Assembly: GCA_025175895.1 (NCBI GenBank)
Contig: CM045989.1
Coordinates: 128,353,272-128,417,271, forward strand
From: Wurfbainia villosa
Taxonomy: Eukaryota; Streptophyta; Magnoliopsida; Zingiberales; Zingiberaceae
Length of the DNA: 64,000 nt
Reading direction: 5' to 3'
Shown here in pieces: positions 12,174 to 22,796 of the stretch (positions within the stretch are counted from its first letter, which is position 1; each line of letters starts with the position of its first letter). Under the pieces are notes generated by a model that worked only from the letters and a program-made list of their open reading frames with translations, was not told where the DNA came from and made no database searches. Position numbers and translations under genes: made by a program.

Positions 12174-12181
12174 TATAAATA
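12174..12181 (+). promoter_or_regulatory. R3 5' LTR TATA box
   Basis: TATAAATA 18 bp after the minisatellite. The 3' LTR has the same box at 19242-19249. Confidence 0.65.
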
Positions 12182-12984
12182 GATGCTTAGGGTTGGGCAG
12201 CAAGATAGATCAAGAATTGGTTTTGGAATTAGGGTTTGGCTCTTGGAGAGGTGGGCGGCTAGGGTTTTGAGCAAAAGTGGGCGGCAACTATCTTCTTCCT
12301 TCTAGTTGTTGCCGGCGCCCAACCTTAAGGTCTTTCCCTTCTTCTTTGGCCGGCGGTTCTCCTCCCATTGGTGGCCGGCTCTTTTCCTCCTCCCTATTCT
12401 CCAAAGTGGCCGGCGGCAACACCTCTTGAAGTTGGCCGGCGCATCATCCATTGCTCCTTGGCCGGCGGTTGCACCAAATTCCCTAATTTGGTGGCCGATT
12501 ATAGATAGGAAAGGTATTTGTGAGTTCTTCTCTTTGTTCGCAGTGGACAAGGTAGAGAAGAAAGCGATCTAGAAGGCTTCTACTCGTGGAGGAACTTCAT
12601 CCACACGTCGTCCACGAGAAGGTTAGGACATACGGTAGAAGATCGTGAGGTGTAAAGTTATTTTAACTTTATGTACAGATCTGAGCATGTTCTTATTAGT
12701 TTTGATTATGCATGTGTGTGTATGAATATATATTGTATAATCATGGACCCCGAAGACAAACACAAAAACCGGCGATCCATCCTGCTCTTCCGCGGCTAAC
12801 CAACTAGAAGAGTTGTGTTGCTTGAACAACTAGTTTGTTCAAGCGACCACTCAAGTTGTTAGCACGACGACGAATAGGTTGTGCTAAGGAAGCTCATCCC
12901 ATCCGGATTAATTCTTTCATTAGTGAAAATTTTAATCCAGGGACATGGGAGCCAATGAGCCTCCGATGCGGCCCACCTAACAAT

Positions 12985-12997
12985 TGGTATCAGAGCC
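12985..12997 (+). other. R3 primer-binding site
   Basis: TGGTATCAGAGCC, a full match to the initiator tRNA-Met 3' end, two bases after the 5' LTR. Confidence 0.92.
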
Positions 12998-14042
12998 ATC
13001 GGTTTTCGGTTTTGTGTGTTTAGGATTCGGTTAATTTTTTATGCATTTTTCATATATTATATGTGCCGGATAATAGTAGGATATGCGTAGTTTAACTCTT
13101 TGGTTGCAGGCATAAGATCCGACTATTATGGCCATGTGTTTGTATGTGAATGGATGTGTGTAAAAATTTATTATTTGAATCCTCGGGGTTGACGAGGCTA
13201 GATTAGTATTTAATTTTTGTAATTAAATACGGCATTGTTTAGCCGATCATTTTAGTTTACTTTCGATCTAGATTATTTGTACACTCTTTCGTGGAGTATA
13301 GGATCGATGGATGTAAATAAAATGATTTATCTCGGCTCGGATATCTTTGGTGACTTGCGCACGGGAAAAGGTGGAGCGGACGAGGTGGCGACACGACGGG
13401 ATGCATATTGGAGGACAATGCCATAATAGTTGGAAAAAATTCTGTTTTTCCATATTTATTGATTATTTGTTTTATATGCATGTTGTCTATGTTTAAAATT
13501 CCTCGATCTCAATTTACTAAGTGGGAGAGGGATATTTTAATTAATTCCCGCAGCCTCCATTACAATTTGACGTGTGATGCAACAAACTTGCGCGTTGGCT
13601 TTGAGTGCCTTTCTCCCCATCGGATGGGTTTGTTTGCGGATCACTAGGTCAAATAATGGTTATAGGAAATTATTTAGGAGCGTGTGTACTTCCCCATCGG
13701 TAAGGCACATAATCCGAAATAATTCCCTTAGTATCGTGTAATGGTGCACACTTAGATACAAATAAAGGTATCCTCCCCATCGGAGTCACTGCTTTTATTT
13801 GTAGGGCTAAAGAGGAACCAACTGTTAATTTTATTTGTCAAAAAGTAAGGTTGACAAGATAATAAAATTAATGGGTAAAACCTCCTCTTACAAATGTAAA
13901 ATTCGTATACGTCCACACTATCGTGGCATGCGATATTCTCGGTGTTTTGAGGTGTTGGTTGATTTCAGGATTTTATTGTTTTGAGGAATCAATAATATTT
14001 GAAATCTAATATTTTGATCATTGTGATTTTTAGGATTTTCAA
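12998..14042 (+). other. R3 untranslated leader
   Basis: About 1.0 kb, collinear with the R2 leader. It holds CCCCATCGG motifs at 13615-13624, 13692-13701 and 13775-13784. No coding sequence is supported. Confidence 0.7.
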
Positions 14043-14935
14043 ATGGCTTTCAACCCACTTGGTGTGATTTTAAAAGAAACTTCTTGGTCCAAACTACATT
14101 GATTGGAAAAGAAACACAGATATTATCCTAATCGCTGAGGAGTACAAATTTGTACTCTTCGAGGTCTCATCCTCCTAAGCCCTCCTCAGGTGACTCGATG
14201 AAAGGAGAAAGAACATTATAAGAAATGGGTTAAGGCGGATGAGATGGCGCGGTGTTACATTTTGGCATCTATGTCAAATGTCTTGCAACATCATCGTGCC
14301 ATAGCCATCTTATGACATGATGTTCAATCTCAAGGAACTTTTCGGACATCAGAGTAGGGCGGCTAGGCAGGAGGCAATGAGAAACTTGATGACGACCACC
14401 ATGGTCGAGGGAACACCCGTTAGGGATCATGTTCTCAAGATGATGGCTCATCTTAATGAGATGGAAGTCCTCGGAGCTGAGATCGATGGGGAAACCTAGG
14501 TCGATATCATTCTCCAGTCTCTGCCTAGGAGTTTTGAGCAGTTCCGCCTCAACTACAACATGAACAAGAGGTTGTATTCATTGGCGGAGCTTCTGACAGA
14601 ACTCCAGGCGGCAAAGGGGCTTTTTTGTCAGAGTTCTCAAGCCATGGTCGCTCAGAAGGTTTCTTCCTCCAAACCGAAAGGTAAGAAGAAGAAGAAGCAA
14701 GGTGGAGCGAAGAAGGTGGCAGTGGGACCTCAGGCAGGAGTGAAGAAGCCGAAAGGAAAGTGCTTCACTTGCAAGCAGACTGGACATTGGAAGGCGGACT
14801 GTCCTCGCCGAAAGAACAAAGGTATATCTTCTTGTTTAGTTGTTGAAACATGTTTAGCGGTGTTATCTACCAGTGCCTGGTGTGTAGATACAGGAGCCAC
14901 TGATCATGTCTGCAATACTTTTCAGGGGTTTTAGG
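14043..14935 (+). pseudogene. gag: R3 Gag and start of protease, broken
   Basis: Gag begins at ATG 14043 (MAFNPL). An early small deletion shifts the frame before the LGPNYIDWKR-like region, recognisable from comparison with R9. Frames then resume at 14317-14499 (LKELFGHQSRAARQEAM, ending at a CAG-to-TAG stop) and 14560-14934. The latter holds the CCHC knuckle CFTCKQTGHWKADC at about 14762-14803 and the protease active site WCVDTGATDHVCN at about 14878-14916. It ends at a TAG where R2 and R9 read CAG (Q). This is the family's best preserved zinc knuckle and protease motif. Confidence 0.85.
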
Positions 14936-14973
14936 AAACCCGACGACTAGCTGAGGGAGAGATTATCGTCTTC

Positions 14974-17313
14974 ATGGGCAATGCTTCAAAGGTGGCAGCT
15001 ATTGCAGTGGGAGACGTTTATTTATCTTTTGATAGGAATAAATTTTTGGTTTTGAGAAATTGTCTTTATATACCTACTTTTAGAAAGAATTTAATTTCAG
15101 TTTCTAAATTATTTTTGGATGGATATTCTGTTTCTTTTAATAACAAGGTGGTTATAAAAAGGAATAGGGAGATTATTTGTTCTGGTACATTGGTTGACAA
15201 TTTATATACTATTGAACCAAAAACTCCCACGATGCAAATAGAAGTAAATAACTCATCTTCTAAATCTAATAAGAGAAAAGAACCTTCGCAAATGAACCAA
15301 ACATATCTTTGGCATCTAAGGCTTGGTCATATTAACCTAAGTAGAATTCAAAGGTTGATAGCTGATGGACCTTTGGGTTCATTAGTGGTGGAGGATCTCC
15401 CAACCTGCGAATCTTGCTTGGAAGGTAAAATGACCAAGAGGCCTTTTAAGGCCAAGGGGTATAGAGCCAAAGATGTGTTAGAATTGGTTCATTCTGATTT
15501 GTGTGGTCCTATGTCTATCCAGGCAAGAGGTGGCTTTGAATACTTCGTCTCTTTTATAGACGATTATTCAAGGTATGGATACATTTACTTGATGCGCCGC
15601 AAGTCTGAATGCTTTGACAGGTTCAAAGAATTCAAGGCTGATGTGGAGAACCGTCAAGGTAAAAGTATCAAGACATTACGATCTGATCGTGGTGGCGAGT
15701 ACCTCTTGGGAGAGTTTAGGAGTTACTTATCAGAGGCTGGGATTCAATCCCAATTGTCCACACCTGGGACACCCCAGCAGAATGGTGTGGCGGAGCGAAG
15801 GAACAAGACTCTTATGGAGATGGTCAGATCTATGATGAGTTATTCTGAGTTACCTGATTCGTTCTGGGGGTTTGCTCTGGAAACAGCAGCACACATTCTG
15901 AACTTGGTTCCATCTAAGTCAGTACCCTCTACTCCCACAGAGTTGTGGACTGGGCGAAAGCCTAGTCTAAGACATATTTGGATTTGGGGTAGTCCAGCAC
16001 ATGTGCTGAAGGGAGATGCTGGTAAGTTGGAATCTCGTATAGAAGTGCGCTTGTTTGTAGGCTACCCTAAGGGAATGAAGGGTGGTTTATTCTATAGTCC
16101 TAGAGATCAGAAGGTGATCGTGAGTACGAATGCCAGATTTCTAGAGGAGGACTATGTGATAAACCACAAGCCCATGAGTAGGATTGTTCTTGAGGAGATG
16201 ACAGGGGAAGTCCCGACTTCAGTACCACCGGTACAAGAGAAGACACCACAAGTCACTGCACCGCGTGTCACAGAGCATACACAGGAGGCACCTCGTCATA
16301 GTGGGAGGGTTGTTAAACAACCCGACAGATTCATGTTTTTGGGAGAGTCTTCGGACTTAGTCCCTGGTGAACATGAACCTGATCCCTGGACATATGACGA
16401 GGCAATCCAAGATAGAGATGCAGTATCTTGGCAAAGAGCGATGAATTCAGAGATAGAATCTATGGATTCTAATCAGGTCTGGGAGCTAGTAGAGCCACCC
16501 GATGGTGTAAAAACCATTGGATGCAAGTGGATCTACAAGAGAAAGAGAAGAGTAGACGGGAAGGTTGAGACCTTCAAAGCTAGGCTTGTTGCGAAAGGGT
16601 ATACTCAGAAAGAGGGTATCGATTATGAGGAGACCTTTTCGCCGGTAGCTATGCTTAAGTCTATCCGGATTCTCTTATCTATAGCTGCTCATATGGATTA
16701 TGAGATATGGCAGATGGATGTCAAGATAGCTTTCCTTAACGGAAGTCTTGAGGAGAACATCTATATGCGGCAACCAGAGGGATTCATTGCTAAAGGCAAA
16801 GAGCATCTTGTATGTAAGCTTAATCGGTCCATTTATGGATTGAAGCAAGCTTCTAGATCTTGGAACATCCGCTTTGATGAGGTAATCCTCATATGGATTT
16901 ATTTAAAGTCGGATGAGCCTTGTGTATACAAGAGATGTGTGAAGCGTAGTGGTGTTTCTTGTACTATCGTAGATGACATTTTGTTAGTTGGCAACAATAT
17001 CAAAGTGTTATCAGACGTAAGGGTATGGTTGTCCAAACAGTTTGACATGAAGGACTTGGGAGAAGTGGGACACATCCTTGGGATCAAAGTTATAAGGGAT
17101 CGCAAGAAAAGGATGTTTTGCTTATCTCAAGCTTCATACATTGACACTATCCTTGCTCGTTTTATCATGCAGAACTCCAAGAAAGGTTTCATACCTATCA
17201 GGCATGGAGTTCCTTTATCTAAAGAGAGGTGTCCCAAAACATCAAAGGAGATAGAGGACATGAAGGCGGTTCCTTATGCTTGGCGATGGGAAGCCTTATG
17301 CAGATATGTATGA
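14974..17313 (+). pseudogene. pol: R3 Pol: integrase and reverse transcriptase, 779 codons open
   Basis: The longest open frame in the window. It covers the end of protease, the gag-pre-integrase zinc domain (HLRLGH near residue 113, CESC near 145-148), the integrase core and RT. The integrase D,D35E triad is visible: D175 in HSDLCGP, D238 in RSDRGGEY and E274 in GVAERRN, with 35 residues between the last two. RT follows from WKWIYKRKR-like sequence, with an Asp at 582 in MDVK. The YVDD box reads IVDD (D667, D668) because a short stretch just before it is out of frame. The frame is lost near residue 770, before RNase H. It would be part of one Gag-Pol polyprotein, but upstream stops and the damaged RT box make it inactive. 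Confidence 0.88.
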
Positions 17314-17958
17314 GGCTGGATATCCGCTGCCGTGGGCATGGTTAGCAGATATCGAGTAATCCTCGACAGTGACATTGATCGCGTAAAACATATTTTGAAG
17401 TACCTGAGAATGACTAGGGATTATATGCTGGTTTACCGGGCAGATCAATTAGTCCCTGTGGGTTACATGGATTCGGATTTCCAATCAGATAGGGACAAGA
17501 GTAAGTCTACCTCGGGGTTTGTGTTTACTTTTGGAGGTGGAGCCATAGCATGGAGGAGTGTCAAGAAGAAATGCGTGGCGGACTCTACCATGGAAGCTGA
17601 GTATGTGGCAGCCTCTGAGGCAGCCAAGGAAGTTGTATGGCTCAAGAACTTCTTGATGGACTTAGATGTGATTCCTGGTTTGCCCAGAACTATCACAATT
17701 TATTGTGATAACAGTGGTGCAGTTGCAAACTCGAAGGAACCACGAGCCCATAAGGCGAGTAAACACATAGAGCGCAAGTACCACCTCATACGAGAGATCG
17801 TAAAGTGAGGAGAAGTTGTTGTCGCCAAGATTGCATCAGAGGATAACCTGGCGGATCCATTCACTAAGGCCCTTCCAGCGAAAGCGTTTGATAGGCATGT
17901 GGAGGACATGGGGATCAGATGTATGGCAGAGTGATGACAACATAGTCTTTTAGTATAA
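17314..17958 (+). pseudogene. R3 RNase H and Pol C-terminus, frameshifted
   Basis: Continuation of R3 pol in another frame. It shows the copia RNase H motifs MDSDFQSDRDKSKSTSGFVF, a TMEAEYVAASEAAKEVVW motif and YCDNSGAVANSKEPRAHKASKHIERKYH (given here only as landmarks). A TGA interrupts at 17806-17808. The frame ends just before the polypurine tract. Confidence 0.85.
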
Positions 17959-17967
17959 GTGGGAGAT
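17957..17967 (+). other. R3 polypurine tract
   Basis: AAGTGGGAGAT directly before the 3' LTR. Confidence 0.85.
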
Positions 17968-20084
17968 TGTTGGAATGTATACTGAAAGCCTAGCTCTTTT
18001 TGTATGAACATTTTATTTTGAAATAAGAATCACATGATCATTATTTGCATTTTATATATTCATTATATATGTGTGCATATTGTCTAATATTTTACATTGT
18101 AGATAACATGGTGCTTGGTGTGGCACAGAAGATCATGTTATCAGTACCTTGTAAAATATAAGTAGAGGCTCACAACCAAGATGGTTTTGGACAAACCATT
18201 GGCATGGTTGTAGTGTAGCTTGGTATTGTTTTGTCTTGAACATAGAGTTACACTGATACACTTAGGTGTATTGAGCAGGACCGACATAGAGGTGATTCAA
18301 TTTAGTACTGACTACATGATTAAATCGGACCTCGGATATTATGTTGTACAATCTCTTAATCCCGATATAATAACGGGCACATGTACTTAGTATTTATTTC
18401 TTTGATTTATTAGTGGGTGAGATTTAGATGGATTAAATCAATATGCCCGGTAAGTTGGGAAATAATATTATTTACATGGTGTGCCGTTGATTATAGGAGG
18501 AAACCGTGTCCTATATATTAGGTTGATGATGTCCCCTTGAGGAGCTCATAAGGTTCATCATGTAAACCCAGCAGGTTGACTTAGTCAACATGATGATAAG
18601 GTTGAGTGGTACTACTCGAGGAATTAGATGTTAATTAATTGATGATCAGTAAATCAATTAATTGACGGACATTCGATATCTTAAACACGGAGAGATTAAT
18701 GTACAAATAATATATGGAGCCCATATTGATTTATGGGGGTTGGTGAGGTAGTTCAATGATGATCCTCTAGTGGAATGGAATATCATTGATGGATCAAGTT
18801 TGTGTGGTTCCGATCCATCGGGTAGCCAAGACCCAACTCCTCCTTATGGTCCCTATCATAGCCTAATATAATCCTTGTGAAGTCTAGATCCAAGAATGTA
18901 AAACAAAACCTAGAACCAACGGTTGGGATTAAATCCCTAGATACGATGGTTCGATGAAACCCTAGAACCAACGGTTGGGATTAAATCCCTAGATCCGATG
19001 GTTAGGATGAAATCCTAGAATCGACGGTTGGGATTAAATCCTTAGATCCGACGGTTGGGATAAAACCCTAGATCCGACGGTTGGGATGAAACCTTAGATC
19101 CGATGGTTGGGTTGAAATCCTAGATCCGATGGTTGGGATTAAACCCTAGATCCGACGGTTGGGATAAAACCCTAGATCCGACGGTGGAGATTAAATCCCT
19201 AGATCCGACGGTGGAGATTAAAGGAGGCTTAAGCCCTATTCTATAAATAGATGCTTAGGGTTGGGCGGCAAGATAGATCAAGAATTGGTTTTGGAATTAG
19301 GGTTTGGCTCTTGGAGAGGTGGGCGGCTAGGGTTTGGAGCAAAAGTGGGCGGCAACTATCTTCTTCCTTCTAGTTGTTGCCGGCGCCCAACTTGCACCAT
19401 TAATACTTGGCCGGCGCCCAACCTTAAGGTCTTTCCCTTCTTCCTTGGCCGGCGGTTCTCCTCCCATTGGTGGCTGGCTCTTTTCCTCCTCCCTATTCTC
19501 TAAAGTGGCCGGCGGCAACACCTCTTGAAGTTGGCCGGCGCATCATCCATTGCTCCTTGGCCGGAGGTTGCACCAAATTCCCTAATTTGGTGGCCGGTTC
19601 TAGATAGGAAAGGTATTTGTGAGTTCTTCTCTTTGTTCGCAGCGGACAAGGTAGAGAAGAAAGCGATCTAGAAGGCTTCTACTCGTGGAGGAACTTCGTC
19701 CACACGTCGTCCACGAGAAGGTTAGGACATACGGTAGAAGATCGTGAGGTATAAAGTTATTTTAACTTTATGTACAGATCTGAGCATGTTCTTATTAGTT
19801 TTGATTATGCATGTGTGTGTATGAATATATATTGTATAATCATGGACCCCGAAGACAAACACAAAAACCGGCGATCCTTCCGTCGTCTCTTCCGCGGCTA
19901 ACCAACTAGAAGAGTTGTGTTGCTTGAATAACTAGTTTGTTCAAGCGACCACTCAAGTTGTTAGCACGACGACGAATAGGTTGTGCTAAGGAAGCTCATC
20001 CCATCCGGATTAATTCTTTCATTAGTGAAAATTTTAATCCGGGGACATGGGAGCCAATGAGCCTCCGATGCGGCCCACCTAACA
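17968..20084 (+). repeat. R3 3' LTR
   Basis: A 2117-bp copy of the 5' LTR. It is 34 bp longer; the extra bases are mostly a short duplication at about 19390-19424 in which GCCGGCGCCCAAC occurs twice. The end CCACCTAACA is followed by the TSD CGGCA. Confidence 0.93.
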
Positions 20085-20592
20085 CGGCAATCACCAAGCA
20101 AGGTGGCTTGGTGGTCAGTTTTAGATAGGAGAAGAGTTTTGTTTCATTCTTCCTTTTGTTCGGAGTGAGCAAAGAAAGGAAGAACGTGATCTAGGAGGCT
20201 TCGACTTTTGGAAGATAGTCACTCACACGATGTCCAAAAGGAGGAAGGACATACAATAGATGATCGAGAGGTATAATGCTTATTTATGTTCTTTTGTATT
20301 ATGTCTATAATTGTTTTCAATTATATGTGGCTAAATTTACTAGGACCCCAAATACAAATGCAAAAACCGGCGATCCGTACATCGTCTATTCCGCGGCTAT
20401 TCGAAGAAAGAGGTAAGTTGCTTGAACAACAAGTTTGTTCAAGCGACCACTCTAATCGAATAGCACAACGATGGAACGGTAGCTTGGGTAATCCCTAATT
20501 GTCATGGATTAATTTTTTTATCCCGGGAAGACGAAGGGATCTCCATGAACAAGCAACCAAGTTGAAGTGGGAAGCGAAGTTTCCTCCCTTCA
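20085..20592 (+). repeat. R2 3' LTR, second part
   Basis: Resumes with CGGCAATCACCAAGC, matching 4487 onward in the R2 5' LTR, and ends CCCTTCA at 20592. The next bases CTCGC are the right-hand R2 target duplication. Confidence 0.88.
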
Positions 20593-21082
20593 CTCGCGAT
20601 GAGGAAGGGCTCGCGAGAGGGAGAACTCACGAGGAAACAGTGAGGAGGAGGGGAAGAGTTTCAACCGCGGTGGAGAAATAGGACGAGTCGCGAAGAAATG
20701 GCGATCTGGAAAACTGCTCGTGCGAGGAAACGACAAAAATAGATAAAGAGTCGGCTAAATGGATCAACATTAAAAGAAAACGGGTCAGATTTGGGAAAAC
20801 AATCGGGTCGAGATCGGGATCGGGATTAAATCAGTACTATCAATCCATTCAACTTAGGGTTTTATATTTAAACTTAGATCAATTATACCCTATTAATCCC
20901 TCATAAGCATATCACCCAAACAGGCTTTCCCAAAGCCTATTAAATCATTCCCCGCAACAGCCATAAAAATTTCCATTTAAGTCGAGGAAAATTTCTAAAA
21001 ATTACTGGAAAATTCCATAGGGTGTTTTCCTAATTAACAAGCATTATTTTATTTTATTTATTTATTTATTTGGTATTTTATA
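20593..21082. other. Unassigned target DNA, right part, with possible minus-strand promoter
   Basis: About 490 bp that match no other element here. The first half is GC-rich with several CGCGA motifs; the second half is AT-rich and ends in a (TTTA)n tract at about 21048-21075. Read on the minus strand, TATAAAACCCTAAG (20866 to 20853) joins a TATA-like box to a telo-box (AAACCCTAA), a pair seen in plant promoters. About 250 bp of GC-richer sequence follows before the R2 insertion point. It could be the 5' region of a gene whose body continues through 3112-2796, or the promoter part of another LTR. No coding sequence is supported. Confidence 0.35.
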
Positions 21083-21736
21083 ATCTTTTTTCTGTGATCC
21101 CTAATAAACTTGATCCAAAGGATGTGTCCCACTTCTCCCAATTCTTTCATATCAAACTGTTTGGACAACCATACCCTTACATCTGATAACACCTTGACAT
21201 TGTTGCCAATTAAAAAAATACCATCTACGTATAGTACAAGAAATATCACTACATTTCCGTCACATCTCTTGTATACACAAGACTCATCTGGACATTGAAT
21301 AAATCCATAAGATTGGATTACCACATCAAAGAGGATGTTCCAAGATCTCGAAGCTTGCTTCAATCTATAAATGAACCGATTAAGCTTGCACACAAGATGC
21401 TCTTTGCCCTTTGCAAGGAATCCCTCTGGTTGCTCCATATAGATGTTTTCCTCAAGACTTCCATTAAGGAAAGCTGTCTTGACATCTATCTTCCACACCT
21501 CATAATCCATATGAGCAGCAATACATAAGAGAATCCAGATACATTTAAGCATGGCCACTGGCGAAAAGGTCTCCTCATAATCGATACCCTCTTTCTGAGT
21601 ATACCCTTTCGCAACAAGCCTTGCTTTTAAGGTCTCAACCTTCCCGTATATTACTCTCTTTCTTTTGTTGATCCACTTGCATCCAATGGTTTTTACATAA
21701 TTGTGTGGTTCTACTAGCTCCCATACCTTATTTGAA
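21083..21736 (-). pseudogene. R4 reverse transcriptase fragment
   Basis: Minus-strand RT segment reading from KTIGCKW-like sequence through GYTQKEGIDYEETFSPVAML, IDVKTAFLNGSLEENIYM and LNRFIYRLKQASRSWN to LYVDGIFLIGNN and FDMKELGEVGHIL. The catalytic YVDD is YVDG (21220-21231), which would abolish polymerase activity. The frame is open from about 21558 down to the break. On the right it is cut by the TSD TTGAA of R5; on the left it stops near 21083 next to a (TTTA)n tract. Confidence 0.88.
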
Positions 21737-22796
21737 TGTTGGATCGAGAAGCGTCGCTAGAGGGGGGGGGGGTGAATAGCGAGCATAAATTTTTTTTTTC
21801 ATTCGTTCGATATATGAGTAACCACAACGGAAAGGTAAAAAGACACGTTTATTTTTCCTTGGTTCACAACCCGGCGGTTGCTACTCCAAGGCCCTAACGG
21901 GCCTAGACCGCGTACGGAGGGCAAAACACTATAATGTCTCCTCCTCGTTGGAGGTAGGAGACAACGTTTACAAAACCGAAAGTATGAGGATGAGGCAACA
22001 AGCCTACCTCACCTCATTATGATTAAAACAAATAATATAATAACAAAAGATATTACTTGTTGCTTCTGTCGACGAAGAAGATGAAAGCTTGACGTCGCGT
22101 CGGCATTTTGACGATGTTGGAGCTTTGGCGTTTATGAGCACTTAAGAATAATCTTGATGATCCTTTCGGTTGGAATCCTCCCCTCCTTTTATAGAGTTTG
22201 TCCTCAGAATATGTCGCCTCATCTTTCAAAACAGATCACAAAGTGGTAACAAATTTTATCGCGAAGTGGTCGCATAAAACATTATCCGTTTTGACCGAAA
22301 GGTCGATTCGCCGCCATCACCGATCGATGTTCATCACCGATCGATGAGCATCCCGATCGCCTAATGTCCAGCAGATGACCGCCACCGCCACATCCCTGAA
22401 GTAAGAGGTTAGCACAAAAAATGGTAAATGTGACAGTTTCTAACCGTCCGATCTCGACCTAGACCTTCCACAAGAAGACTTAGTCGGATCGCTGCCTACG
22501 GTCATCCCCGTACAAAAAACACGACCTTACCATCTCTCACTTACACGAGCTTACCTCAATACTTACTTTGTAGCTCTCGCTTCCGGTCTTCCACTCGATT
22601 CCTTTGGCTCTCTCCGAAGTCACTCGAGCGTCGCCCGACCACTGCGGCTTCCTCTAGGTGTCACTAGCCTTCAGCTCCAGCTTTAGTACTTTTCTGCACA
22701 CTCGATTTAGCTCATGAGATAACGATGTAAAGTTAACTTTGTGTCTTTTCCATAATCAAAACACAGGTTCGATTATCTGGTGGCCCTGCACTAACA
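21737..22796 (-). repeat. R5 3' LTR
   Basis: 1060 bp, from TGTTGGATCGAG to CACTAACA in plus-strand terms. TATA-like TATAAAA (minus) at 22187-22193. At about 22316-22370 it has CACCGATCGATG-type repeats where the 5' LTR has CAGTCGACTGATG repeats. Confidence 0.92.

Larger units (their letters stand above)
10900..12982 (+). repeat. R3 5' LTR
   Basis: A 2083-bp LTR from TGTTGGAATG to CCACCTAACA. It holds a 12-unit minisatellite, a TATA box at 12174 and six GCCGGC palindromes between 12311 and 12466. Confidence 0.93.
10900..20084 (+). mobile_element. R3: Angela-like copia retrotransposon inside R2
   Basis: A full-length 9185-bp plus-strand element with exact 5-bp duplications CGGCA at 10895-10899 and 20085-20089. 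It inserted into the R2 3' LTR, within the CCTTGGCCGGCGGCA stretch. It is related to R2 (same leader, same coding order) but has its own LTR subfamily starting TGTTGGAATGTATACTGAAAG. The two LTRs are very alike by eye, so this is a younger insertion than R2. Confidence 0.95.
3113..20592 (+). mobile_element. R2: Angela-like copia retrotransposon, split by R3
   Basis: A full-length plus-strand element with 5' LTR, primer site, leader, degenerate gag-pol, polypurine tract and 3' LTR. The 3' LTR is split by R3 (10900-20084). Without R3 it is about 8.3 kb. The flanks are CTTGC (3108-3112) and CTCGC (20593-20597), a 5-bp duplication with one later substitution. The RT core (SPVAMLKSIRILL, MDVKTAFLN) and long LTRs place it near BARE/Angela. 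Many stop codons and an internal gag deletion show it is dead. Confidence 0.9.

Noticed and set aside
14974..17313. An intact functional polyprotein
   Set aside because: The frame is long, but gag and protease upstream are separated by stops, YVDD is altered and RNase H is out of frame.
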